Below the pieces are notes generated by a model. The model was not told the origin of the DNA. It did not search any database and saw only the letters and a list, made by a program, of their open reading frames with translations. This document shows, piece by piece, positions 9,438 through 16,782 of a stretch of DNA of 64,000 bases; position 1 is the stretch's first letter, and each line of letters starts with the position of its first letter. The position numbers and the translations under genes are program-made. This stretch comes from Permianibacter aggregans (lineage in GTDB: Bacteria; Pseudomonadota; Gammaproteobacteria; Enterobacterales; Permianibacteraceae), in assembly GCF_009756665.1 (NCBI RefSeq), contig NZ_CP037953.1, positions 434,001 through 498,000 on the forward strand, in the 5' to 3' direction.

Positions 9438-11642
9438 ATGTTAGACCGCGCCAAAGTTGTTGACGAAAATTTTACCGCCAAAGTTCAACGCCAGGAATTT
9501 CCGCGAGCAGTTCGCCGAATCACGGCCAAGGCCGCCGGCCTCGACCAGGACGCATTTATCGAATTATTCCGTTCGCAAATGCTGTCACGTCATCTCGATT
9601 TGCGCGCGCGGATTCTGAAAGATCAAGGCCTCGGTTTTTACACCATTGGTTCCAGCGGCCACGAAGGCAATGCCGCTGTCGCCAAAGTGTTTCGTCACAC
9701 CGACATGGCGTTCCTGCATTACCGTAGCGGCGCATTCATGGTTCAGCGCAGTAAACATCTGCCGGAAATTGATGTCGTACGCGAACAAATGCTGTCGTTT
9801 GTCTGCAGCAAGCTCGATCCGATTTCACAAGGTCGCCACAAAGTGTTCGGCTCGGTTCCGCTTTGGGTGCCGCCACAAACCTCAACCATCGCGTCTCATT
9901 TACCAAAAGCTGTCGGTGCCGCCCACGGACTTGGCCTGGCCAAACGCATTGGCCATACCCTACCGATACCTGACGACAGCGTTATCCTGACGTCATTCGG
10001 TGACGCCTCGTATAACCACGCCTCTTCGCAAGCAGCCTTCAACACCGCCGAATATTGGCACCACAAAGGCCATGACATGCCGCTGGTGTTTATTTGCGAA
10101 GACAACGGCATTGGCATTTCCGTTTCAACGCCACATGGCTGGGTGCGCAGTACGATGGAGCGACGCACCGGCATTGCCTATGTTGCTTGCTCCGGTTTGC
10201 ATTTACCGGATGTTTATCTGGCAGCACTAGAGGCCGAAGAAATTGCGCGAGCCGAACGTCGCCCGGTGTTTTTGCATGTCGAAACCATTCGCCTGATGGG
10301 TCACGCCGGCAACGACACCGAAAGCCAGTATCACGCCCAGAGCAAGATTGAAGCGACCGAAGCTCAAGATCCATTGCTGCACACAGCGAGAATCGCCATT
10401 GAAGAAGGCTTCATGACCTCGGCAGAAATTACCGAGGCCTATGAAAGCCTGCGCGCTCAGGTTGAACAAGCAGCAGAAAAAGCCTTGGCGACACCGAAAC
10501 TCGACAATGCCGATGACATCATGGCATCGGTCGCGCCGAAACGGCCGAACAAACCTGCACCCGCCCAGTTAACCGTCGATCAAAAAACCGAGGTGTTTGG
10601 CAAGGCGCTGCCACAATTAAAAGAAAAACGCTCGCTGGCCAATTTGATCAACTTCAGCTTGAGCGAGCTGATGAAGCAATACCCGAACATGGTCCTGTTC
10701 GGTGAAGATGTCGGTAAGAAAGGCGGCGTTTATCGCGTCACGGCCGACATTCAATCGCGATTCAGCGAGCAACGGGTGTTCGATACCCTGCTCGAGGAAA
10801 CCTCGATCCTGGGCGCTGCCATTGGTTACGGTCATCTTGGTTTGTTACCGGTGCCAGAAATTCAGTTTCTTGCCTATACCCACAACGCTGAAGATCAGAT
10901 TCGTGGCGAAGCGGCAACCCTGTCGTTCTTCAGCAGTGGCCAATACAGCAACCCGATGATCGTCCGTGTTGCCGGCCTAGCTTATCAAAAAGGCTTTGGC
11001 GGCCATTTCCATAACGACAACGCGTTTGCATTCTTGCGCGAAATTCCCGGCGTCATTTTGGCGATTCCGTCCAACGGACACGATGCCGCATTGATGTTAA
11101 AAGAATGCGCACGGCTGGCCGAAGAACAGAAACGAGTCATCGTTTTTCTTGAACCCATCGCGCTGTATCACGTCAAGGATCTTCATGAGAAGGGCGACAA
11201 CGGCTGGGCCTTCGCCTATCCAGAACAAGCCGAACCGATTGCGTTCGGCGAACCCGGCAAACATTTCGATGGCAAGGACTTGCTGTTGATTAGCTACGGC
11301 AATGGTAACTACCTCTGTCATCAGGCCGAAAAGATTCTGCGTGAACAGCACAACACCCGAGTTACGGTACTGGATCTACGCTGGCTGGCACCGCTGAATG
11401 TTGAAGCCATCATCGCTGCCGTCAAAGGCTTCAAGCATGTGTTGGTCGTGGATGAGTGCCGCAAGACCGGCTCGGTCTCGGAAGAAATCATCACTCACCT
11501 CGTTGAGCGCTGCGAACAATTACCCAAGCTGGCGCGCATTACCGGCAAAGACAGCTTCATTACCACCGGGAATTCATGGCAGTACCTGCTGCCTTCTACC
11601 CAGGATATTGTTCAGGCGGGATTGGATCTGCTGAAAAAATAG
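9438..11642 (+). CDS. 2-oxoacid dehydrogenase E1, fused alpha and beta subunits
   Basis: Thiamine-diphosphate E1 that decarboxylates a 2-oxoacid, probably branched-chain 2-oxoisovalerate type. The 734-aa chain carries the E1-alpha fold first (ThDP motif starting GDASYNHASS and ending EDN, about residues 190-225) and the E1-beta fold from about residue 385 (LFGEDVGKKGGVYRVT, then LLEETSILGAAIGYG). The two subunits are separate genes in most bacteria. No E2 or E3 gene is adjacent, so partners must lie elsewhere. ATG follows AAGGGA. Substrate is an inference: branched-chain or a related 2-oxoacid. Confidence 0.85.
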   Translation: MLDRAKVVDENFTAKVQRQEFPRAVRRITAKAAGLDQDAFIELFRSQMLSRHLDLRARILKDQGLGFYTIGSSGHEGNAAVAKVFRHTDMAFLHYRSGAFMVQRSKHLPEIDVVREQMLSFVCSKLDPISQGRHKVFGSVPLWVPPQTSTIASHLPKAVGAAHGLGLAKRIGHTLPIPDDSVILTSFGDASYNHASSQAAFNTAEYWHHKGHDMPLVFICEDNGIGISVSTPHGWVRSTMERRTGIAYVACSGLHLPDVYLAALEAEEIARAERRPVFLHVETIRLMGHAGNDTESQYHAQSKIEATEAQDPLLHTARIAIEEGFMTSAEITEAYESLRAQVEQAAEKALATPKLDNADDIMASVAPKRPNKPAPAQLTVDQKTEVFGKALPQLKEKRSLANLINFSLSELMKQYPNMVLFGEDVGKKGGVYRVTADIQSRFSEQRVFDTLLEETSILGAAIGYGHLGLLPVPEIQFLAYTHNAEDQIRGEAATLSFFSSGQYSNPMIVRVAGLAYQKGFGGHFHNDNAFAFLREIPGVILAIPSNGHDAALMLKECARLAEEQKRVIVFLEPIALYHVKDLHEKGDNGWAFAYPEQAEPIAFGEPGKHFDGKDLLLISYGNGNYLCHQAEKILREQHNTRVTVLDLRWLAPLNVEAIIAAVKGFKHVLVVDECRKTGSVSEEIITHLVERCEQLPKLARITGKDSFITTGNSWQYLLPSTQDIVQAGLDLLKK

Positions 11643-11643
11643 A

Positions 11644-12015
11644 TCAAATCGACAATAACGCGATCATCGCCAGTAACGCCGGCAGCGCTTGCAAGAAAAA
11701 TATGCGCTTGCTGACCGTCAGCGCACCGACGATACCGGCGATGATGATGCAGCCAAGAAAAAAGACCAGCGTATAGCGACCGCTCTCCTGCTGCACCAAG
11801 CCCCAAAGTAAACCGGCAACCAGAAATCCGTTGTAGAGCCCCTGATTCAACGCCAGGCCTTTGGATTTTTTGGCGAAATCCTCGTCGATGCGAAAGATCT
11901 TTCGGCCGAGTGGTTTGCTCCAGAACACCATTTCCAGCAGCATGAACCCCACATGCAACACAGCCACCAGAATGACCAGACCGATCATGATTTGCACCAT
12001 TGGCAGGTTGTCCAT
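11644..12015 (-). CDS. DUF1304 family membrane protein
   Basis: A 123-aa integral membrane protein with four predicted hydrophobic helices; after the first helix comes FMLLEMVFW, followed by the conserved NQGLYNGFLVAGLLWG segment characteristic of DUF1304. Function unknown. It starts at ATG 12015 behind AAGGAG, 22 nt downstream of pdxB on the same strand, so it may share that transcript. Its stop is 1 nt from the stop of the convergent E1 gene. Confidence 0.85.
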   Translation of the reverse strand: MDNLPMVQIMIGLVILVAVLHVGFMLLEMVFWSKPLGRKIFRIDEDFAKKSKGLALNQGLYNGFLVAGLLWGLVQQESGRYTLVFFLGCIIIAGIVGALTVSKRIFFLQALPALLAMIALLSI

Positions 12016-12037
12016 GGTTCACTCCTTGATGAAAAGC

Positions 12038-13186
12038 TCAGACTCGCGGCAGCATGCTCGCCATGTTTGCATAGCACGCACAGATCGCCGCGCTTGCCTC
12101 AATTACCGCAGAGTATAGTTCTCGCCGAACCGGATACTGTTTGCGCAGCAAATCGAATGCCACGGCAACATCATCGGCAGTGGTCAACGCCTCGCGCATC
12201 CGGCGATCATCCTGCGTTGGCAGATAAAGCTCGCGCAGAAATCCAAGCAACTGTTGATTGATTTGTGATGCGGATACCGCAGTTGCCGGCAATGCAAAAC
12301 GTGCGGGTACGGGAAGCTGCAAATGTTCAGGAATATCCGCACTCAGTGCAAAATGCTTGCAGAACGCTTGATACACGGCGAAGCTGCCATTGGTCTTGCC
12401 TTCAAGGCTGTAACCAGCAATATGCGGCGTGGCAATCGCCACTTTCGCCAACAAGTCCGCATCGACATTCGGCTCATGTTCCCATACATCGAGCACCGCT
12501 TGATGCTGACTCGATGCATGCAACCACTGCAATAGCGCCTGATTATCGACAACAGGGCCGCGACAGGTATTCAGCAACAGATGAAATTTGCCATCGCGTA
12601 ATTCGGCTTCACCGATCCAGTGCCGGGTCGACCACGGCTCCTGTTTCTGCAAAGGAATATGCAAGCTGACGACCTGCGCTTGTAAGGCTTCGGCTTTGTT
12701 GACGAATCTTACGCTTGCATCCGTGAAGCCCGTAGCGAGCAACGGTGGGTCATGGACAACAAAAGACCAGCCCAACGCCAATAGTTTTTGCGCCAGGCGC
12801 TTACCGACATTGCCATAGCCAATAATCGCGATGGCATGCTGATCAGGATTGAACACACCGCGTCGCTGCATTTCATCGAGGCAGGCGATGACGTATTCGG
12901 CCACCGCATTGGCATTACAGCCCGGCGCATTGGCAAAAGCGATACCCCGCTGCTGCAATAAGTGACGATCAATGTGGTCATTACCGATGGTGGCCGAACC
13001 GACAAATTTCAGTGCGGATTCAGAAAGCAGTTCGGCATCGACTCGGGTAACCGAGCGAACCAATAACACCTCTTTGTCATGCAAATGTTCGGCGCGAATC
13101 TGACGGCCTGGACGAAGTTCGATATCACCATGGGCCTCGAACAGCTCACGCACCAGCGGCATGTTCTCGTCGGCGAGAATGCGCAT
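12038..13186 (-). CDS. pdxB: Erythronate-4-phosphate dehydrogenase PdxB
   Basis: NAD-dependent D-2-hydroxyacid dehydrogenase family enzyme (382 aa) that oxidises 4-phosphoerythronate in DXP-dependent pyridoxal phosphate synthesis. It begins MRILADENMP, typical of PdxB. Motifs include GSATIGNDHID, the Rossmann GYGNVGKRLAQKL and the C-terminal PdxB dimerisation region after residue 290. It starts 9 nt after nsrR. Many enzymes in this window need PLP, but there is no sign the linkage is regulatory. Confidence 0.95.
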   Translation of the reverse strand: MRILADENMPLVRELFEAHGDIELRPGRQIRAEHLHDKEVLLVRSVTRVDAELLSESALKFVGSATIGNDHIDRHLLQQRGIAFANAPGCNANAVAEYVIACLDEMQRRGVFNPDQHAIAIIGYGNVGKRLAQKLLALGWSFVVHDPPLLATGFTDASVRFVNKAEALQAQVVSLHIPLQKQEPWSTRHWIGEAELRDGKFHLLLNTCRGPVVDNQALLQWLHASSQHQAVLDVWEHEPNVDADLLAKVAIATPHIAGYSLEGKTNGSFAVYQAFCKHFALSADIPEHLQLPVPARFALPATAVSASQINQQLLGFLRELYLPTQDDRRMREALTTADDVAVAFDLLRKQYPVRRELYSAVIEASAAICACYANMASMLPRV

Positions 13187-13195
13187 GTAAGGGTT

Positions 13196-13639
13196 TTAGA
13201 CCTCGAGCGTTGGAATCAGCAGGCGTTTGAGTTTTTCTGGCTCAACGACCATTTCAGCGATGGTGTAGCGATTCAAACTTAACAGAAAAGCTCGTTCCGC
13301 TTCAGCGATAACCGAAATCAGCCGACACGCCGGGGTAATCACGCAGCGATTTTTCTGATGATCAAAACATTCGACCAACGTGAAATCCGGCTCAGTCATG
13401 CGCACAACATCGCCAACGCGGATTTCACTCGCCGGTTTCGCCAGCCGCAATCCACCACCACGACCACGCACCGCTTCGATGAATCCTTTCAACCCGAGTT
13501 CGTGCGCCACTTTCATCAAGTGGTTTTTGGAGATGTTATAGGCCTTGGACACTTCCTCGATGGTGCAGAGCTTGCCCTGATGCATGGCGATGTACATCAG
13601 CAGGCGCAAGGAATAGTCGGTGTAAACCGTTAATCGCAT
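13196..13639 (-). CDS. nsrR: Rrf2-family nitric-oxide-sensing repressor NsrR
   Basis: A 147-aa Rrf2 regulator with N-terminal winged helix (MRLTVYTDYSLRLLMYIA) and recognition region SKNHLMKVAHEL. Three cysteines, C91, C99 and C105, have the C-x7-C-x5-C spacing of NsrR [Fe-S] ligands, and RGRGGGLRLAKP is the wing. NsrR represses NO-detoxification genes until NO damages its cluster. No hmp or nor gene is adjacent; instead pdxB follows 9 nt downstream. ATG at 13639 follows TAGGA; an upstream in-frame start would add a non-conserved leader. Confidence 0.88.
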   Translation of the reverse strand: MRLTVYTDYSLRLLMYIAMHQGKLCTIEEVSKAYNISKNHLMKVAHELGLKGFIEAVRGRGGGLRLAKPASEIRVGDVVRMTEPDFTLVECFDHQKNRCVITPACRLISVIAEAERAFLLSLNRYTIAEMVVEPEKLKRLLIPTLEV

Positions 13640-13698
13640 GATGACAATCCTACGCGGCAGCGCCGCTCTAGCTGCAAAAGGCACATTAAATGTACAAG

Positions 13699-13709
13699 AA
13701 ATATATCTT
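13699..13709. promoter_or_regulatory. Possible NsrR half-site upstream of nsrR
   Basis: AAATATATCTT matches 9 of 11 positions of the known NsrR half-site AAATGCATCTT. The companion half to its left is poor (about 5 of 11). Being 60 nt upstream of nsrR it could mediate autoregulation, but AT-rich sequence makes a chance match plausible. Confidence 0.25.
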
Positions 13710-13854
13710 AGTAGATTGCGCCAAATCCATGAATGAGTCGATATTTATTGGTAACCGCGCTTAGCGACCGGGACGGTGACTATCGACATTGACCAGCTTT
13801 TCGGCGTTCGGCGCATATGTGGATTGCCTGCATTAAGGAATTCTGTCAGACGGC

Positions 13855-14232
13855 TCAACTTAAGGGCTTTTCGCAGGAAAGTGCCAGCAAATTGTTCTCC
13901 GGGTCGCGGAAAAACGCCAACCAGAATTCATGATCGGGCAGTCTGGCCACCATGAATGGCTCGCGCTCAAATACCACCCCCGCCAATTTCAATGCCGCCA
14001 CCGACGCATCAATATCGGTCGCGGCGAAATACAACACGGAATTGCCCAGATGAGCATTGTTATCGGCTGGCAAGGTCATCATCAGACGCACACCACCCAA
14101 ATCAAAAAAGCTCATGCCGGGTGCATCGAACAGTTTTTTGATGCGTAGCGTATTCTCGAAATATTCGCTCATGCGCTGCACATCGTTGACGACATAGGAA
14201 ATTTGCCGAAGTGTGCTGAGTCCTTCCGCCAT
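13855..14232 (-). CDS. VOC (glyoxalase/bleomycin-resistance fold) protein
   Basis: A 125-aa single VOC domain protein. It begins LRQISYVVNDVQRMSEYFEN, the usual first beta-alpha unit, and ends HEFWLAFFRDPENNLLAL, where the E/D-P-x-N-N-L-L pattern is typical. One His of the usual metal triad may be replaced near the N-terminus (ISYVV instead of the common xHxxL). Substrate unknown; glyoxalase activity should not be assumed. Monocistronic with 215 nt to nsrR. Confidence 0.75.
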   Translation of the reverse strand: MAEGLSTLRQISYVVNDVQRMSEYFENTLRIKKLFDAPGMSFFDLGGVRLMMTLPADNNAHLGNSVLYFAATDIDASVAALKLAGVVFEREPFMVARLPDHEFWLAFFRDPENNLLALSCEKPLS

Positions 14233-14349
14233 GGTTCTCTCCTGCTCTCAGAATTTTCCGGAACGATGCGCCAAGTTAAGGTCAGCGGCTATGGCTTGTC
14301 CAGCGAGGATGCGATTGGATGACCAACTGGCGTAGGAATGGATGGGAAA

Positions 14350-14386
14350 TAAAAAGCCCGGAGCTTGCGTACCGGGCTTGCTTATT
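14350..14386. terminator. Second copy of the tRNA-operon terminator
   Basis: AAAAAGCCCGG-AGCTTGCGT-ACCGGGCTT hairpin, a near copy of the one at 14520-14560, located just past the second hairpin element in the minus direction. Its 3' T tract on the minus strand is intact, on the plus strand it is weak. Confidence 0.65.
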
Positions 14387-14397
14387 GGCGTCCCCAC

Positions 14398-14487
14398 GGG
14401 GATAGACTCCTCACCTCCCTGTGATTCGCCCTACAGGCAGCGCAACGCGCTGTCCAAAACGGCTTCCTGCCGTTTTAATCAAACCCC
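14398..14487 (-). ncRNA. Four-hairpin T-loop element, copy 1 (with tRNA-Glu 3' end)
   Basis: A 90-nt segment read on the minus strand from GGGGTTTGATT to TCTATCCCC. Between these closing strands come four hairpins: AAAACGGC-AGGAA-GCCGTTTT, AGCGC-GTT-GCGCT, GCCT-GTA-GGGC and TCAC-AGGGAG-GTGA, with linker TTGGACA after the first. It aligns end to end with copy 2 (14714-14803), and the stems differ by paired changes. On its 3' side it runs into GTGGGGACGCCA, the acceptor strand and CCA of tRNA-Glu, but no 5' half of a tRNA precedes it. Function unknown; three GGA-type motifs suggest CsrA binding (inference). Confidence 0.6.
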
Positions 14488-14519
14488 TCCGGGCTTCGAA
14501 CTTCGCTGCGCGAAGCACC

Positions 14520-14560
14520 AAATAAAAAAGCCCGAAGCTTGCGCACCGGGCTTTTTTATT
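14520..14560. terminator. Terminator of the tRNA operon
   Basis: AAAAAAGCCCG-N11-CCGGGCTTTTTT hairpin (one bulged C) with strong A/T runs on both sides, immediately 3' of the intact tRNA-Glu. Confidence 0.85.
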
Positions 14561-14636
14561 TGGCGTCCCCACGGGGATTCGAACCCCGGTTACCGCCGTG
14601 AAAGGGCGATGTCCTAGGCCTCTAGACGATGGGGAC
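14561..14636 (-). tRNA. tRNA-Glu (anticodon TTC), intact
   Basis: 76-nt cloverleaf on the minus strand beginning GTCCCCATCGTCTAGAGGCC, with anticodon loop containing CTTTCAC, T-arm CCGGGG-TTCGAAT-CCCCG and encoded CCA (plus TGG at 14561-14563). Second in a tRNA operon downstream of gltX, whose product charges this tRNA. Confidence 0.95.
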
Positions 14637-14677
14637 TGAACCGTCTACCGCAAATCTTGTGTTCTCATCTCAAGGTT

Positions 14678-14697
14678 GAATTTGCTATCGCAAATTC
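14678..14697. repeat. Perfect hairpin between the two tRNA-Glu copies
   Basis: GAATTTGC-TATC-GCAAATTC, 8 bp perfect stem. It lies in the 77-nt spacer between the intact tRNA-Glu and element copy 2 and could serve as a processing or stability hairpin in the tRNA precursor. Confidence 0.45.
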
Positions 14698-14713
14698 GCT
14701 CTTCATCAATCAC

Positions 14714-14803
14714 GGGGATTGACTCGCGACGTCCTGTCGCTCGCCCTTCGGGCAACGCTTTCGCGTTGTCCAAATCGGCAATCCTGCCGATTTGTCAAAC
14801 CCC
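14714..14803 (-). ncRNA. Four-hairpin T-loop element, copy 2 (inside a tRNA-Glu T-arm)
   Basis: A 90-nt segment from GGGGTTTGAC to GTCAATCCCC on the minus strand; these ends pair at 9 of 10 positions. Inside are AAATCGGCA-GGAT-TGCCGATTT, AACGC-GAAA-GCGTT (GNRA tetraloop), GCCC-GAA-GGGC and GCGAC-AGGAC-GTCGC. The GGGG...CCCC ends are exactly the T-stem of the upstream tRNA-Glu copy, so the normal loop TTCGAAT has become TT-[TGAC...GTCA]-AT. Stems covary with copy 1 while loops/linkers CAGGA, TTGGACA and CAGG are kept. Role unknown. Confidence 0.65.
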
Positions 14804-14852
14804 GGTTACCGCCGTGAAAGGGCGATGTCCTAGGCCTCTAGACGATGGGGAC
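14798..14852 (-). pseudogene. tRNA-Glu copy interrupted in its T-loop
   Basis: The 55 nt are identical to the first 55 positions of the intact tRNA-Glu, including anticodon TTC and the flanking TGAACCGTCT. After the T-stem 5' strand the sequence enters the hairpin element at 14714-14803 and does not return to an acceptor strand: past CCCCGTG it reads TTGATGAAG instead of GGGACGCCA. It cannot give a normal tRNA unless spliced or processed in some unusual way. Confidence 0.75.
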
Positions 14853-14882
14853 TGAACCGTCTGAAACAAAAACCACCAAAAC

Positions 14883-14958
<76 letters not shown>

Positions 14959-14971
14959 GAAAGAGGCGCGC

Positions 14972-15000
14972 ATTCTAAGAGTGCCATGCGAGCCTGTCAA
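14972..15000 (-). promoter_or_regulatory. Promoter of the tRNA-Ala/Glu operon
   Basis: Minus-strand TTGACA (14995-15000), 17-nt spacer, TAGAAT (14972-14977), then the GC-rich discriminator GCGCGCC. The -35 starts 6 nt after the gltX stop, so these tRNAs can be transcribed independently or by read-through from gltX. Confidence 0.8.
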
Positions 15001-15005
15001 CCGAT

Positions 15006-16412
15006 TTAAATGCCTTTTTCAGCGATGAATTTCAGCGCGTTTTGCACCCGCTCGATTACCCGTTCGCGGCCGATCAATTCTGCCGTCAGGTCAATTGATG
15101 GTGATGCCATGGCGCCGGTCAGCGCGATGCGCAAGGCCGGGCCGATTTTGCCGAAACCAATACTCTGCTCCTGACATACAGCGTCCATGGCGCCATGAAT
15201 GGCGGCCGCATTCCAATCGGAAAGTGCCTCTAATTTTGGCAACAAGCCCGCCAACGCCGCTTTCGACGTCGCGTTGAATTGTTTCGCGACCGCCGCTTCG
15301 TCGTACTGGTCGACATCCTGATAGAAATAGCGGCTGGCGCTGGCCATCGTGCGCAAGTTGTCACAGCGTTCTGCCTGGGCACGGACGACATCGGCCAAAG
15401 CCGGGCCGTCGCCGGTGTGAATGCTTTGATCGGCCATGTGCCACTCGAGGTGCTGCGCCACTTCTTCGGCCGGCAGCGTCTTGATGTAGTGATGATTGAG
15501 CCACAGCAGCTTTTTCGGGTCGAATGCCGCCGCAGATTTATTGACCTTGTTCAGATCAAACAGCTCGATCATTTCTTCCATACTGAAAATTTCCTGATCG
15601 CCATGCGACCAGCCAAGGCGCACCAGATAGTTCAGCAACGCCTGCGGCAGGAAGCCTTCGTCGCGATATTGAATGACGCTGACAGCGCCGTGGCGCTTGC
15701 TCAGTTTTTGGCCATCAGAACCGAGAATCATCGGCAAATGCCCATACTGCGGCACCGGCGCATTCAGCGCCCGCAGCAAATTGATTTGCTTCGGCGTGTT
15801 GGAAACGTGATCGTTGCCGCGCACGACATGGGTGATGCGCATGTCCAAATCGTCGACTACGACGCAGAAGTTGTACATCGGCGAGCCATCGGTGCGGGCG
15901 ATGACAAAGTCATCCAATTCGCTGTTGGCGATTTCGATGCGATCGAGGATCAAATCGTCCCAAACGACGCTGCCTTCGTCCGGATTGCGGAAGCGGATGA
16001 CGTGCGGCTGACTGATATCCTGATCTGTCAGGTGCCGGCATTTGCCATCGTAACGCGGCTTTTCCTTGCGCGTTTCCTGTTCGGCACGCAGGTTGTCGAT
16101 GCGCTCCTTGCTGCAGTAGCAACGATACGCCGTGCCCTGCTCCAGCATCTGTTTGATCACTTCAAAATAACGCGGAAAACGCTGGGTCTGGAAAAACGGA
16201 CCTTCATCCTCTTTCAGCCCCAGCCATTCCAATCCCTCGAAAATCGCTTTGACGGCCGACTCGGTCGAGCGCTCCAGATCGGTGTCCTCGATACGCAGCA
16301 CGTAGTTGCCGCCGGTGTGTTTGGCGTACAAATAGCTGTACAGCGCCGTGCGGGCGCCGCCGACGTGCAGGTAACCGGTGGGACTGGGAGCAAAACGAGT
16401 ACGGACGGTCAT
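15006..16412 (-). CDS. gltX: Glutamyl-tRNA synthetase
   Basis: Class I aminoacyl-tRNA synthetase (468 aa) that charges tRNA-Glu. The HIGH-type motif [11 protein letters not shown] lies at 9-19 and the KMSKS-type motif KLSKRHG near 240. A CxC...CxxxH-like zinc segment (YRCYCSKE...GKCRH) is present around 98-143. ATG at 16412 gives the conserved N-terminus [13 protein letters not shown]; an upstream frame would add unconserved residues, although no strong Shine-Dalgarno is visible. Its substrate tRNA genes lie directly downstream on the same strand. Confidence 0.97.
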   Translation of the reverse strand: MTVRTRFAPSPTGYLHVGGARTALYSYLYAKHTGGNYVLRIEDTDLERSTESAVKAIFEGLEWLGLKEDEGPFFQTQRFPRYFEVIKQMLEQGTAYRCYCSKERIDNLRAEQETRKEKPRYDGKCRHLTDQDISQPHVIRFRNPDEGSVVWDDLILDRIEIANSELDDFVIARTDGSPMYNFCVVVDDLDMRITHVVRGNDHVSNTPKQINLLRALNAPVPQYGHLPMILGSDGQKLSKRHGAVSVIQYRDEGFLPQALLNYLVRLGWSHGDQEIFSMEEMIELFDLNKVNKSAAAFDPKKLLWLNHHYIKTLPAEEVAQHLEWHMADQSIHTGDGPALADVVRAQAERCDNLRTMASASRYFYQDVDQYDEAAVAKQFNATSKAALAGLLPKLEALSDWNAAAIHGAMDAVCQEQSIGFGKIGPALRIALTGAMASPSIDLTAELIGRERVIERVQNALKFIAEKGI

Positions 16413-16480
16413 GTTGTTCTGGGGTCTGCTGGCAAAGGGCGCGTATTGTAACAGCGCCACGGCTTTTTTTCGCCGGGCAC

Positions 16481-16509
16481 TTGACCGCTCAAGGTAGACT
16501 CCCTATTAT
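16481..16509 (+). promoter_or_regulatory. Promoter of tRNA-Val
   Basis: TTGACC (16481-16486), exact 17-nt spacer, TATTAT (16504-16509), then GC-rich GCGCGCCTCCCG. The tRNA starts about 52 nt beyond the -10, leaving a 5' leader of about 45 nt for processing. Confidence 0.8.
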
Positions 16510-16561
16510 GCGCGCCTCCCGATACCTGCATCGGGAATGTCGCAAGACGTCGCAGTACGCA

Positions 16562-16637
16562 GGGCGCTTAGCTCAGTTGGTAGAGCATCTCCTTTACACG
16601 GAGGGGGTCGGCGGTTCGAGCCCGTCAGCGCCCACCA
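16562..16637 (+). tRNA. tRNA-Val (anticodon TAC)
   Basis: 76-nt cloverleaf: acceptor GGGCGCT/AGCGCCC, anticodon loop TTTACAC reading TAC, T-arm with GGTTCGAGCCC and encoded CCA at the end. Confidence 0.95.
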
Positions 16638-16643
16638 AATCAA

Positions 16644-16674
16644 AGAAAGCCGGACAATGTTCCGGCTTTTTTAT
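16644..16674 (+). terminator. Terminator after tRNA-Val
   Basis: AAGCCGGA-CAATGT-TCCGGCTT stem followed by six T residues. Confidence 0.85.
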
Positions 16675-16782
16675 TGCCGCCAATTTACCGCGCCCCTTCC
16701 CGCCCAATCTTTACCGGCACAGCTCTTGCTGTAAGCTGGCCATGCCGCACGTTATTCGTCGTCAATCACGGAGTTCAGAACC

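Noticed and set aside
14342-14617. 91-residue open frame over the tRNA-Glu/element region
   Set aside because: It spans terminator, hairpin element and tRNA in the antisense direction, with no coding signal; it is a by-product of stable RNA sequence.
15279-16451. 390-codon open frame on the plus strand
   Set aside because: Antisense to gltX; explained by the codon bias of the real gene.
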